The notes beneath the pieces were generated by a model. It searched no databases. It worked only from the letters and a program-made list of their open reading frames with translations, and had not been told where the DNA came from. 19,637 bases of DNA from an uncultured Rickettsiales bacterium. Its GTDB lineage: Bacteria; Pseudomonadota; Alphaproteobacteria; Rs-D84. Position 1 is the stretch's first letter, and the number at the start of each line of letters is the position of its first letter. The position numbers and the translations under genes are program-made. This document shows, one piece after another, positions 7,465 to 14,295 of this stretch. Where the stretch lies: the NCBI GenBank assembly GCA_900550565.1, contig URSG01000015.1, positions 1 through 19,637 on the forward strand. The letters run 5' to 3'.

Positions 7465-7489
7465 ATATCCAAAGGAAAAGATTGCAAAT

Positions 7490-8260
7490 ATGAAAATTTT
7501 AACATTAAATATAAACTCTATTCGCGCCCACGCAGAAAGTTTTATTGACGTTTTACGCAGTGGCGAATATGACACAATCCTGGTCCAGGAATTAAAGGTT
7601 GAAACCGCCTGTTTTCCACACAATCTGTTTGACGAATACGGATATAATATCAAGGTTTTTGGCCAAAAAAGCTGGAACGGCGTCGCAACATTTTCTAAAT
7701 GTTCACTGGAAGATGTGACAATGGGACTGCCGACATACCCCGATGTGAACGCGCGATTTCTGGAATGCGTGGTTGATGGACGGGTACGCCTGATAAACGT
7801 GTATATGCCAAACGGCGACACGGTATCATCGCCAAAGTTTCCGTATAAACTGGAATGGATGACTGCATTTACAAAATACATCGCACAATATTTAAATTCG
7901 CCAGAACCCGTTATCGTCGCCGGCGACTTTAACGTTGCACTGGCCGATGTTGACGTATGGAAACCTGCAAACTATGTTGACATTGCAATCGCAGCACCTG
8001 CGGCACGCGCAATTATGCAATCGTGGATTGACAGTGGCTGGACCGACGCGTGGCGCGCCCTGCACCCAGACGATGTTGGGTTCACGTGGTTTGGTTATCG
8101 TGGTGGTGACACCGTTGGTAAAAATATGGGATTGCGCCTGGATTATTTTCTGTGCAACCCGGCGGCAATGAAACTTGTCAAAAATTGCGAGGTTGATATT
8201 GCCCCACGTATGGCACAAAAACCAACCGACCATTGCGGTCTGATGTTATCATTAAAGTAA
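7490..8260 (+). CDS. xth: Exodeoxyribonuclease III / AP endonuclease
   Basis: The 256-residue endonuclease/exonuclease/phosphatase-fold enzyme cleaves DNA at abasic sites and degrades 3' ends in base-excision repair. The metal-binding and catalytic positions are visible: N7 and N9 in LNINSIR, E34 in VQELKV, Y105 in NVYMPNG, D146 and N148 in GDFNVAL, D218 in RLDYF, and D247-H248 in TDHCG. The length is slightly short of the usual roughly 260-270. It diverges from the acyl-CoA synthetase gene. It ends only 12 bp from the convergent addB stop, with no hairpin terminator between them. Confidence 0.93.
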   Translation: MKILTLNINSIRAHAESFIDVLRSGEYDTILVQELKVETACFPHNLFDEYGYNIKVFGQKSWNGVATFSKCSLEDVTMGLPTYPDVNARFLECVVDGRVRLINVYMPNGDTVSSPKFPYKLEWMTAFTKYIAQYLNSPEPVIVAGDFNVALADVDVWKPANYVDIAIAAPAARAIMQSWIDSGWTDAWRALHPDDVGFTWFGYRGGDTVGKNMGLRLDYFLCNPAAMKLVKNCEVDIAPRMAQKPTDHCGLMLSLK

Positions 8261-8272
8261 ATGAAAAACACA

Positions 8273-10789
8273 TCAATCGTTTTTACGCGCCAGGTCGTCC
8301 CAGGCCTGGTATTTTTTATCGCCTGTTTCGTGGTATTCGTATGACATCGCACCGCCTGAATACGCGTTCACCAAACCGGTTGTTTTTTCAACTGCCGCCG
8401 CCATCATTTCTGCGGTGGTTTCCGCGTCATATTCAATCGGACGCACATCGCCATTTTTTAATTGCAAGAACACCATAACCGGTGTCTTTGATTTTTCAGT
8501 GGCACGAATCTTGAATCCCCCAGATTGCAGCATATACGCCTCTAGTGGTAATTGTGGCATATTTCCCTGGGCCAGCTGTGATTTATTCGGTGCCGTCCCA
8601 GTCTTTATATCCAGAACGCCCCCGTCCCAAATTCGGTCTGCGCGCGCACGAACATTACGCCCCGCGATATTTACCACGCCGCCTGTTTCTATTTCTGCAT
8701 CTGGGTGCGCCATTAAATATTCAATCGCCACAGGCGCAATTTCCATAAATCTTTTATGCCAGAAATGAAATATTATACTGTCCCCACCCAGCACACTGCG
8801 CGCACGCGCGTCCATATCTGCAACCAATGCCGCGACGGTTTTACCCGGCTTTATATCTTCCAGTGCGGCATGCACCAATGTTCCAAACGCACGCGCGTCT
8901 GGGGGCAACCAATAATCATCACGTGGTTGCAGGCGCAAAATATGTCGCGCATAGAACGCATACGGATTATGTATCAGTGTTTCCAGTTCAGTCACATAAA
9001 CATCTGACCAATCGGCTGGTGGCGTTGGCGCGCGATAATCCAGTGGTCGCGCCGGCACAATATCACGACCGCGCACCACACCCAATATATCATCGGCCGC
9101 CGTCTGGTCAAACGCACCACCACGCACCGCAACCCGTGACAAGAAACGCGATTCCGTCGTCTGGACACCACCAGATACGCGACTGCGCGTCCAATACACG
9201 TCCGCCCCACAGGACAGATTTATAAAATCCAACGATTGCAACGATACTTTTCTGTCGGCAGACGGCAATCCAATCTGGCGTGCAATTCGTGTCGGCAACC
9301 ACGCATTTTCATACCCACGCGCAGGAAACATACCCTCGTTCAATGCGGACAAAATAACAACATCTGCGGTCTGCATACGCGATTCAATTGTCCCCAGCAC
9401 GACGACACGTTGCGCGTCATTTGCCACACCGCGCACAGTGACAGATGAAATCGCATCGGCCAAGAACGCGCGCGCGTCCGATACCGTCGGCACAATTTCT
9501 GCGTCACGCAAACACGCCGACATATTTTTTATCGCGGCCCAAATTTGACACGACGCCCCGTCTGACACATCAAACATCGGCGCAAACATATCACGATTTT
9601 CATCAACCATACGCACAACTGTTTCCAGCAAATCGTTATCGGCCGCCGAATACAGTTTATCAAACGTCGCCGTATCCCCACGCTGAATCCAATCGTCAAA
9701 CACGTTCAGTATCGCGCGTCCAACAGGCGTCATCGTGCCAGATGTGCCACCTGAAAAGTCTGCGTCAATCCCACGCGTCGCCAACGCCATTGCCACACGT
9801 TGATTCCCAGCCGCGTCCGGTGTTATAACCAGCACAGATTTTTTTTCATCAACCGCGCGCGACGCAATTTCTGCAATCGCGGCGGCCTCTTCACTTTCGC
9901 GGTCACACACAATTAAATGACAGTGCCTGATTGCATCGCCATCATCTGTGCGCGCCGGATTATTGCCAAACGCGTAATTGAAAAAGTCAATCGGTGACGG
10001 CCCAACATCAATCGGTTCTATATCAGATATCGCACGCCCCAACGACACCAAGAATTTATATTCTGCGTTATACGGATTTGTGTCGCGCAACAAATCATCA
10101 GGCGCACCTGCGATTTTCCCAGACAAAATTATACGTCCATTTTCACGCGTCGCCACACAGCGCATTAAATCTGCGGTTGCAGGCACACTGGCCGTTGACG
10201 CACACACAACAACCAAATCATATTTATCCAGCACGTCACACCACGCACGAATATCGGCGTTCCGCGCCGCCGTTTGTGTCGGACGCGTGGCAAAATACGC
10301 CGGCAACACGCGTGTTAAAATGTTTAACATATCTGCCTTGCGCTGAAAGTGTCGCGCATACGTGTCACCCACCAACGCGTTCCAATCAACTGTGCTGGCG
10401 TCCACACCTTCGTTTTCCAAGTAATCTGTCATTCGCACCAAATCGCGTGCCAATGGCAACGCTGCGGCTGCACTGCCGATACTGGCGTCTGCGGATAACA
10501 ATTTGGCCAGCATAACATAGCGCGCCATATTAGACACCGCGGTGGCGGTCACGTCTGAAAAAAATTCTGGGTCATCAACCCCTTCGCCCAACGCCACCAG
10601 GTGTGGCAAAATTATCGCCCCCCCAGATTTCTGAACCAACATTTTTTCAACCGTCCGCACGGCGCGGCGACTGGGCAAGAATATCAATACGCGCGACAAT
10701 TCCACACCCGACGACGCCAGCAATTTCCATAACGCGTCTGACATCTTTGCCGGATTAGTTGCATAAAATATATTTTTATTTGATGCCAA
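8273..10789 (-). CDS. addB: Double-strand break repair protein AddB (alphaproteobacterial type)
   Basis: The 838-residue subunit pairs with AddA to resect double-strand breaks for RecA loading. The N-terminal two thirds is an inactivated helicase-like region with no Walker A motif visible. A C-terminal PD-(D/E)XK nuclease domain has GTLVHAALED (636-645), ADRIW (about 717), LDIKTG (726-731) and QLPLEAY (746-752). It is somewhat shorter than many family members. The start is TTG at 10789 with AAGGG 6 nt upstream; the first in-frame ATG is 15 codons later and has no comparable site. It overlaps the engB end by 14 bp. addA, normally adjacent, is absent: downstream lies convergent xth. Confidence 0.88.
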   Translation of the reverse strand: MASNKNIFYATNPAKMSDALWKLLASSGVELSRVLIFLPSRRAVRTVEKMLVQKSGGAIILPHLVALGEGVDDPEFFSDVTATAVSNMARYVMLAKLLSADASIGSAAAALPLARDLVRMTDYLENEGVDASTVDWNALVGDTYARHFQRKADMLNILTRVLPAYFATRPTQTAARNADIRAWCDVLDKYDLVVVCASTASVPATADLMRCVATRENGRIILSGKIAGAPDDLLRDTNPYNAEYKFLVSLGRAISDIEPIDVGPSPIDFFNYAFGNNPARTDDGDAIRHCHLIVCDRESEEAAAIAEIASRAVDEKKSVLVITPDAAGNQRVAMALATRGIDADFSGGTSGTMTPVGRAILNVFDDWIQRGDTATFDKLYSAADNDLLETVVRMVDENRDMFAPMFDVSDGASCQIWAAIKNMSACLRDAEIVPTVSDARAFLADAISSVTVRGVANDAQRVVVLGTIESRMQTADVVILSALNEGMFPARGYENAWLPTRIARQIGLPSADRKVSLQSLDFINLSCGADVYWTRSRVSGGVQTTESRFLSRVAVRGGAFDQTAADDILGVVRGRDIVPARPLDYRAPTPPADWSDVYVTELETLIHNPYAFYARHILRLQPRDDYWLPPDARAFGTLVHAALEDIKPGKTVAALVADMDARARSVLGGDSIIFHFWHKRFMEIAPVAIEYLMAHPDAEIETGGVVNIAGRNVRARADRIWDGGVLDIKTGTAPNKSQLAQGNMPQLPLEAYMLQSGGFKIRATEKSKTPVMVFLQLKNGDVRPIEYDAETTAEMMAAAVEKTTGLVNAYSGGAMSYEYHETGDKKYQAWDDLARKND

Positions 10790-11327
10790 TTTGCGCCCTT
10801 ATTGGTTCCAAGCCTGTTTTCTTTTCCGCCGATGTTTCCAATATTTCTGCAATCATCGCCGGGTGATTTTCGTGTGACAGTTCGTGTTGCACAGATTCAC
10901 GAACGCGTTTATCTTTCTTGGTCAAAACAACCTGGTATGCGACGCCGTGCGCATCACAAAATTCCATCAGTTCTATGTCAGACGCACGCGCCCCAATACG
11001 CGAATCAACCAGAATATATAACCGCGCCAGGTGTCGCGTCATCAAATATTCTTCCAGGCGACGCAACCAGCGCACCGTATCTGTGCGTGACGCGCGCGCA
11101 TAACCGTATCCAGGCAAATCAACAATCATCACACGGTCGTCCAGGTTAAACATATTGATTGATTGCGTGCGTCCCGGCGTATTTGATGTGCGCGCCACTG
11201 CCTGGCCGACAATCGCATTTATCAACGACGATTTGCCAACATTACTGCGCCCGATAAATGCGTATTCAGGAAACATCGTTCGTGGCAAAGACGCAACGGT
11301 TTCAAAACTGCCCACAAATTTAATCAT
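10776..11327 (-). CDS. engB: Ribosome biogenesis GTPase EngB/YsxC (YihA)
   Basis: The 183-residue single-domain GTPase is needed for large-subunit ribosome assembly and is usually essential. The motifs are G1 GRSNVGKSS (26-34), the switch region NTPGRTQ (49-55), G3 DLPGYGYA (70-77) and G4 TKKDK (136-140). It is slightly shorter than the common roughly 195-210 residues. AAGGGG lies 6 nt before the ATG at 11327, inside the end of rsmI, which it overlaps by 8 bp. It is the middle gene of rsmI-engB-addB. Confidence 0.95.
   Translation of the reverse strand: MIKFVGSFETVASLPRTMFPEYAFIGRSNVGKSSLINAIVGQAVARTSNTPGRTQSINMFNLDDRVMIVDLPGYGYARASRTDTVRWLRRLEEYLMTRHLARLYILVDSRIGARASDIELMEFCDAHGVAYQVVLTKKDKRVRESVQHELSHENHPAMIAEILETSAEKKTGLEPIRAQIGIK
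10796..10800 (-). promoter_or_regulatory. Ribosome-binding site fixing the TTG start of addB
   Basis: The minus strand reads AAGGG, 6 nt before TTG at 10787-10789 and inside the 3' end of engB. This spacing matches other genes here and supports TTG as the true start. Confidence 0.65.
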
Positions 11328-12120
11328 TTGCGTCCCCTTTGTTCAGCATACGACGATATGCCTCTTTCTTGGAAATGCCGGCACGCGCCGCCAACGCAGA
11401 CGCCGCCGATTTAGTAGAATTTGCAACAATGTCATTTACAATTTCTGTAATTTCGCCGTCACTCATTTTATGGTCTTGCGCAGGCGCAACCACAATCACA
11501 ATTTCACCACGTGGCGGTTCAATATTTACCAATTCCGCCGGATAGCCAATTATTGCCTCTTCGTGAATCTTGGTAATCTCGCGCACGATGGCGATTTGGC
11601 GGTCTGGCATAACACGCGCCAGCGCAGCGATTGTTGTCATTATGCGATTAGGACTCTCGTAATAAATAATTGTATGGCGGATTTTATTATCATCGCGTAA
11701 TTTTTTTTCGTCAAAGAATCCACAAAACGTAAATCGGTCTGTTGGGAATCCAGACAACACCAACGCCGCCACCCCAGCCGTAGGCCCCGGCACAACAAAC
11801 ACCGGCACCCCGGCCGCACGCGCCGCGCGAACCAGACGAAACCCAGGGTCTGATACCGCCGGCATTCCTGCATCAGATACCGCCGCGATGGTTGCGCCAT
11901 TTTGCAGTTTTTCAATCAATGTTGGCACAACATCGCGTTCATTATGGTCGTGACAGGCCACACGTGGTGTTTTAATATCAAAATGTGATGCCAATTTTGC
12001 AAAAACGCGCGTATCTTCGGCTGCGATTAAATCCGCATTTCTCAGCGTTTCAATCGCACGTGGCGACATATCAGACAAATTTCCGATTGGCGTTCCAACA
12101 ATATAAAGCCCTGTTTGCAT
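11320..12120 (-). CDS. rsmI: 16S rRNA 2'-O-methyltransferase RsmI
   Basis: The 266-residue SAM-dependent enzyme methylates the 2'-hydroxyl of cytidine 1402 (E. coli numbering) in the ribosomal decoding centre. Family blocks are GLYIVGTPIGNLSDMSPRAIETL and AAEDTR at the N-terminus, PAVSDPGFRLVRAA, VPGPTA, and FCGFF. The C-terminal helix-turn-helix-like tail includes RAGISKKEAYRRML. The ATG at 12120 has AAAGGAA about 6 nt upstream. A longer reading to 12339 would run across the divergent promoter and the start of the opposite gene, and is rejected. It is first in the rsmI-engB-addB operon. Confidence 0.94.
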   Translation of the reverse strand: MQTGLYIVGTPIGNLSDMSPRAIETLRNADLIAAEDTRVFAKLASHFDIKTPRVACHDHNERDVVPTLIEKLQNGATIAAVSDAGMPAVSDPGFRLVRAARAAGVPVFVVPGPTAGVAALVLSGFPTDRFTFCGFFDEKKLRDDNKIRHTIIYYESPNRIMTTIAALARVMPDRQIAIVREITKIHEEAIIGYPAELVNIEPPRGEIVIVVAPAQDHKMSDGEITEIVNDIVANSTKSAASALAARAGISKKEAYRRMLNKGDAND

Positions 12121-12143
12121 TCGTATTCCTTTTATAGTAAAAT
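12115..12143 (+). promoter_or_regulatory. PBP-activator gene promoter
   Basis: TTGCAT (12115-12120, inside the rsmI start), 17 bp, TAAAAT (12138-12143). The start would fall near 12150, ahead of the ribosome-binding site ACAGGA (12158-12163). Confidence 0.5.
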
Positions 12144-12170
12144 GATACAGAATACAAACAGGATTTTCAA
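12142..12170 (-). promoter_or_regulatory. rsmI-engB-addB promoter
   Basis: On the minus strand TTGAAA (12165-12170), 17 bp, TATCAT (12142-12147). The start would fall near 12135, just before the ribosome-binding site at 12126-12133. It overlaps the promoter of the divergent lipoprotein gene. Confidence 0.55.
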
Positions 12171-13756
12171 TGTTTATGAACAGATTTTTTGGTTTTTGCG
12201 CACTTGCGGCATTTCTGACGGGCTGTGGTGGTGGCATCACAAACAATGGTGGTGATTGGGGGGCCGAATACGGCAATGGTGCCGCTGGGGTTCCGTCTGC
12301 TATGCAATATGGCCAGTTTTCATCGGCCGACGGCGACAATCATCGCATAGCCGTGTTATTACCACTTAGCGGAACAAACGCGGCCACTGGGAAAACAATC
12401 CGCACATCGGTTGAAATGGCGGTATTGCAAAACGCGCCACAAAATCTGTCTGTTGCGTTTTTTGACACCGCAAACGGCGACGCATACAGAAACGCCACAT
12501 CTGAAAACCCAGAAATTATTATCGGCCCAGTATTTGCCAATGACGCGCGAATGTTGGGCGTGGCAAAGTCTGCTGAAACGCCTGTGTTGTCGTTCACATC
12601 TGATGCAACCGCGGTTGGTGGTGGCATTATGACAATGAACTTGATGCCCACCAACAGCATAGAGGCTATTGCCAAAGAAATGTCATCTGATGACGTTAAA
12701 CGTTTTGTAATTTTGGCACCAGATACGGAATCTGGCCGTCTGATGGCCGGCACTGCAAAAAATGCGGCATCTATATATGGTATGAAACTGGTTGGCATAT
12801 TCTATTACGCGCCAGGCAATTCTGAATCTATCAAGACCACGTCAATGCGCGCATCAATGAACGTCGCACGTACGGCGGCCAATACACGCGCACGCGAAAT
12901 ATTGTCTGATATATTGACCAAGGAACGCCTGACTGCGATTGAAAAATCGTCACTGTCAATGCAACTGGAAAAAATATCAAAATCCGACACATTGGGCCCG
13001 GTCCCGTATGACGCCGTCTTGTTCCTGGGGACGGGCGACGACACAATGGCGTCGGCATCGTTCTTGCGCTATTACAATGTGTCTGCACGTGACGCGCGTT
13101 TTTATGGCACCGCAATGTGGGACGGTTCAAAAATAACATCTGACTTTACAATGTCCGGGGCCAAGTATGCCGCCCTGCCCGAAATAAATGAAAATTTCAC
13201 AGATTTATACACCCGGGTTTCTGGGGCTGCGCCATCGCACCTGGCGGCATTTGGATATGACGCTGCGAATATGGCAATGGGTATGATTTATTCTGACAAA
13301 TCAAACGCAGCATACCTGTTAGACCCCAGCGGATACATCGGTGCCAGCGGTCTGGTACGTTTGCGTCCCAACGGCGACAGCCAGCGCGCCCTGCGCATAT
13401 TGGAACTGGACGCCAGTGGCACGCCACGCACAGTTCGCGCCGCGCCACAAAACTTTATAACGCCAATTTATAATATTGAACAACGACACATCGGTCCGGC
13501 ACGCGAAATGGAATTGGAAACAGATGGCATAAACCCGATGAACTATATCCGAATTCCAGAACGCCTGGGCGGAAAATATAAATCCAAAACATTTGGCGCA
13601 AATATGACACAACCCGCGTCTGCGGACCAACCGATTGAAAACATAACTATACTGCCCGAAGATGACAGTGACCCTATTGAAAATCCAGACTTTCAACCGT
13701 CCAACCTGGAAAGCGTCAACCGTACCTATATTGACAGCGTAGAAATCACAGAGTAA
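12170..13756 (+). CDS. Penicillin-binding protein activator, LpoA-like lipoprotein
   Basis: The 528-residue product has a lipoprotein signal with lipobox LTGC (C19), a Gly/Asn-rich linker to about residue 57, and then a type-1 periplasmic-binding fold starting HRIAVLLPLSGTNAATGKTIRTSVEMAV. PEIIIGPVFANDARML and DAVLFLGTGDD lie further on, and the C-terminal tail is acidic and low-complexity. LpoA-type lipoproteins sit in the outer membrane and stimulate class A penicillin-binding proteins. The divergent pairing with rsmI is the same as rsmI/lpoA in enterobacteria, which supports the call. It lacks the TPR domain I can recognise in E. coli LpoA, so the partner enzyme is uncertain. A branched-chain amino-acid binding role is less likely because of the lipid anchor and context. 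Confidence 0.82.
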   Translation: MFMNRFFGFCALAAFLTGCGGGITNNGGDWGAEYGNGAAGVPSAMQYGQFSSADGDNHRIAVLLPLSGTNAATGKTIRTSVEMAVLQNAPQNLSVAFFDTANGDAYRNATSENPEIIIGPVFANDARMLGVAKSAETPVLSFTSDATAVGGGIMTMNLMPTNSIEAIAKEMSSDDVKRFVILAPDTESGRLMAGTAKNAASIYGMKLVGIFYYAPGNSESIKTTSMRASMNVARTAANTRAREILSDILTKERLTAIEKSSLSMQLEKISKSDTLGPVPYDAVLFLGTGDDTMASASFLRYYNVSARDARFYGTAMWDGSKITSDFTMSGAKYAALPEINENFTDLYTRVSGAAPSHLAAFGYDAANMAMGMIYSDKSNAAYLLDPSGYIGASGLVRLRPNGDSQRALRILELDASGTPRTVRAAPQNFITPIYNIEQRHIGPAREMELETDGINPMNYIRIPERLGGKYKSKTFGANMTQPASADQPIENITILPEDDSDPIENPDFQPSNLESVNRTYIDSVEITE

Positions 13757-13763
13757 GAAAAAC

Positions 13764-13796
13764 AAAACCACCCACATTCGTGGGTGGTTTTATTTT
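13764..13796. terminator. Terminator A, after the PBP-activator gene
   Basis: A 12-bp perfect stem (13764-13775 with 13780-13791) closes the loop ATTC; TTTTATTTT follows on the plus strand. It ends the lipoprotein gene 7 bp after its stop. On the minus strand it is followed by TTTTGTTTTT, so it could also stop read-through from the tRNA genes. It is a near copy of terminator B at 13946-13991. Confidence 0.88.
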
Positions 13797-13814
13797 GGTG
13801 GGAGTGGCTGATTC
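13764..13814. repeat. Direct repeat A: terminator plus tRNA-Tyr 3' end
   Basis: This 51-bp copy matches 13955-14006 with one paired substitution in the stem (C-G here, A-T there) and one single-base indel in GGCTG(G)ATTC. It contains the terminator hairpin, the acceptor 3' strand with CCA, and part of the T-arm, but no tRNA body. Confidence 0.85.
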
Positions 13815-13945
13815 CCTCGCCCACGCTGGTGGCGTGGGACTGCGGGGCATTCGTATGTTGTGTGACGAGCACACCGCGACACACAACAACTCATAGTCAA
13901 ACCGGCAATCAAATGATTGCGTGATTCAAATCCAATACCACATTT
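13815..13945. other. Unassigned hairpin-rich spacer between the two tRNA-end repeats
   Basis: No credible gene is present in these roughly 130 bp. Visible structures are a 7-bp hairpin CCCACGC/GCGTGGG (13820-13838), a 9-bp stem TGTTGTGTG/CACACAACA (13856-13888) with a 15-nt loop, and a 7-bp hairpin GCAATCA/TGATTGC (13906-13920) with a 2-nt loop. It could be a small structured RNA on the minus strand ending at terminator A, the scar of an element integrated at the tRNA, or the remains of a second tRNA copy. The sequence alone does not decide. Confidence 0.4.
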
Positions 13946-13991
13946 CACCAAAATAAAAACACCCACATTCGTGGGTGTTTTTATTTTGGTG
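13946..13991. terminator. Terminator B: 21-bp perfect inverted repeat reaching into tRNA-Tyr
   Basis: A 21-bp perfect stem (13946-13966 with 13971-13991) closes the loop ATTC. The GC-rich top CACCCAC/GTGGGTG is flanked by A/T tracts, a strong terminator for the minus-strand tRNA unit. Unusually, the stem base includes the encoded CCA end (13987-13989), the discriminator (13990) and the last acceptor base of tRNA-Tyr. Confidence 0.88.
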
Positions 13992-14006
13992 GGAGTGGCT
14001 GGATTC
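13955..14006. repeat. Direct repeat B: terminator plus tRNA-Tyr 3' end
   Basis: This is the partner of the repeat at 13764-13814, 191 bp away. It is the copy attached to the complete tRNA-Tyr gene. Confidence 0.85.
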
Positions 14007-14073
14007 GAACCAGCTCAGGCTTAAGCCAACAGATTTACAGTCTGCCCCGGCTCTCCAACTCCGGCGCACGCCC
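13987..14073 (-). tRNA. tRNA-Tyr (anticodon GTA)
   Basis: This is an 87-nt class II tRNA with encoded CCA. The anticodon stem GCAGA/TCTGT encloses CTGTAAA (anticodon GTA). The long variable arm has GGCT/AGCC. The T-arm is GCTGG-TTCGAAT-CCAGC, and the D-stem is CCGG/CCGG around a loop containing TTGG. The acceptor strands GGGCGTG and CACTCCC pair except for a C4-U69 mismatch, and position 8 is C instead of the near-universal U. It lies downstream of tRNA-Gly on the same strand. The identity is sure; full function is slightly less so because of the mismatches. Confidence 0.93.
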
Positions 14074-14117
14074 AATCTCTGTTTGTCCGGCATCATTTCT
14101 CTGCGCCGTGACAATGA

Positions 14118-14150
14118 ATTTTCAGCCCCTGCTTTCGCTACGGTGAAAAT
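14118..14150 (-). other. Hairpin in the tRNA-Gly/tRNA-Tyr spacer
   Basis: A 7-bp stem (ATTTTCA, 14118-14124, with TGAAAAT, 14144-14150) encloses a 19-nt loop in the 80-nt spacer. It may help processing of the dicistronic tRNA precursor; this is inference. Confidence 0.3.
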
Positions 14151-14153
14151 CCT

Positions 14154-14228
14154 TGGTGCGGGCAGCGGGAATCGAACCCGCATTTCAAGCTTGGAAGGCT
14201 TGCATACTAGCCTTTGTACTATGCCCGC
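14154..14228 (-). tRNA. tRNA-Gly (anticodon TCC)
   Basis: The gene is 75 nt including encoded CCA. The acceptor GCGGGCA/TGCCCGC is fully paired. The D-stem is GTAC/GTAT, the anticodon stem CAAGC/GCTTG encloses CTTCCAA (anticodon TCC), and the T-arm is GCGGG-TTCGATT-CCCGC. It reads GGA and GGG codons. It is first in a two-tRNA unit with tRNA-Tyr, an adjacency also found near EF-Tu genes in other proteobacteria, although no tuf gene is present here. Confidence 0.97.
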
Positions 14229-14248
14229 AACAAATTGAAAGCTTGCCT

Positions 14249-14276
14249 ATTATAAATCAATTTTCCTAAAACGCAA
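14249..14276 (-). promoter_or_regulatory. tRNA-Gly-Tyr promoter
   Basis: On the minus strand TTGCGT (14271-14276), 16 bp, perfect TATAAT (14249-14254), about 20 bp before the mature 5' end of tRNA-Gly. No terminator separates it from the upstream gene ending at 14296, so read-through into the tRNAs is possible. Confidence 0.7.
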
Positions 14277-14295
14277 GCCTTTATTGCAACCTGTT

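Noticed and set aside
7420..7881. N-terminal extension of the acyl-CoA synthetase by 154 residues
   Set aside because: It runs antisense through xth and the promoter region, has no family similarity, and ATG 7419 has a ribosome-binding site.
8415..10515. Several antisense open frames of 60-170 codons inside addB
   Set aside because: They are shadows of a GC-biased coding frame, with no ribosome-binding sites and low-complexity His/Arg/Pro-rich translations.
12121..12339. N-terminal extension of RsmI
   Set aside because: It overlaps the divergent lipoprotein gene start and both promoters. MQTGLYIVGTPIG at 12120 is the normal family N-terminus.
13815..13945. CRISPR or integron-like array near the tRNA genes
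   Set aside because: There are only two copies of one repeat, with unequal content; no regular spacing, and no cas or integrase gene in the window.
13919..13950. tRNA-like TTCAAATCC followed by CACCA on the plus strand
   Set aside because: It looks like a T-loop and CCA end, but no T-stem, acceptor stem or anticodon arm can be formed around it.
13926..14238. Overlapping 85- and 87-codon open frames on both strands
   Set aside because: They are translations of the tRNA-Tyr and tRNA-Gly genes and their spacer. Peptides such as GSGNRTRISSLEG are well-known artefacts of translating tRNAs.
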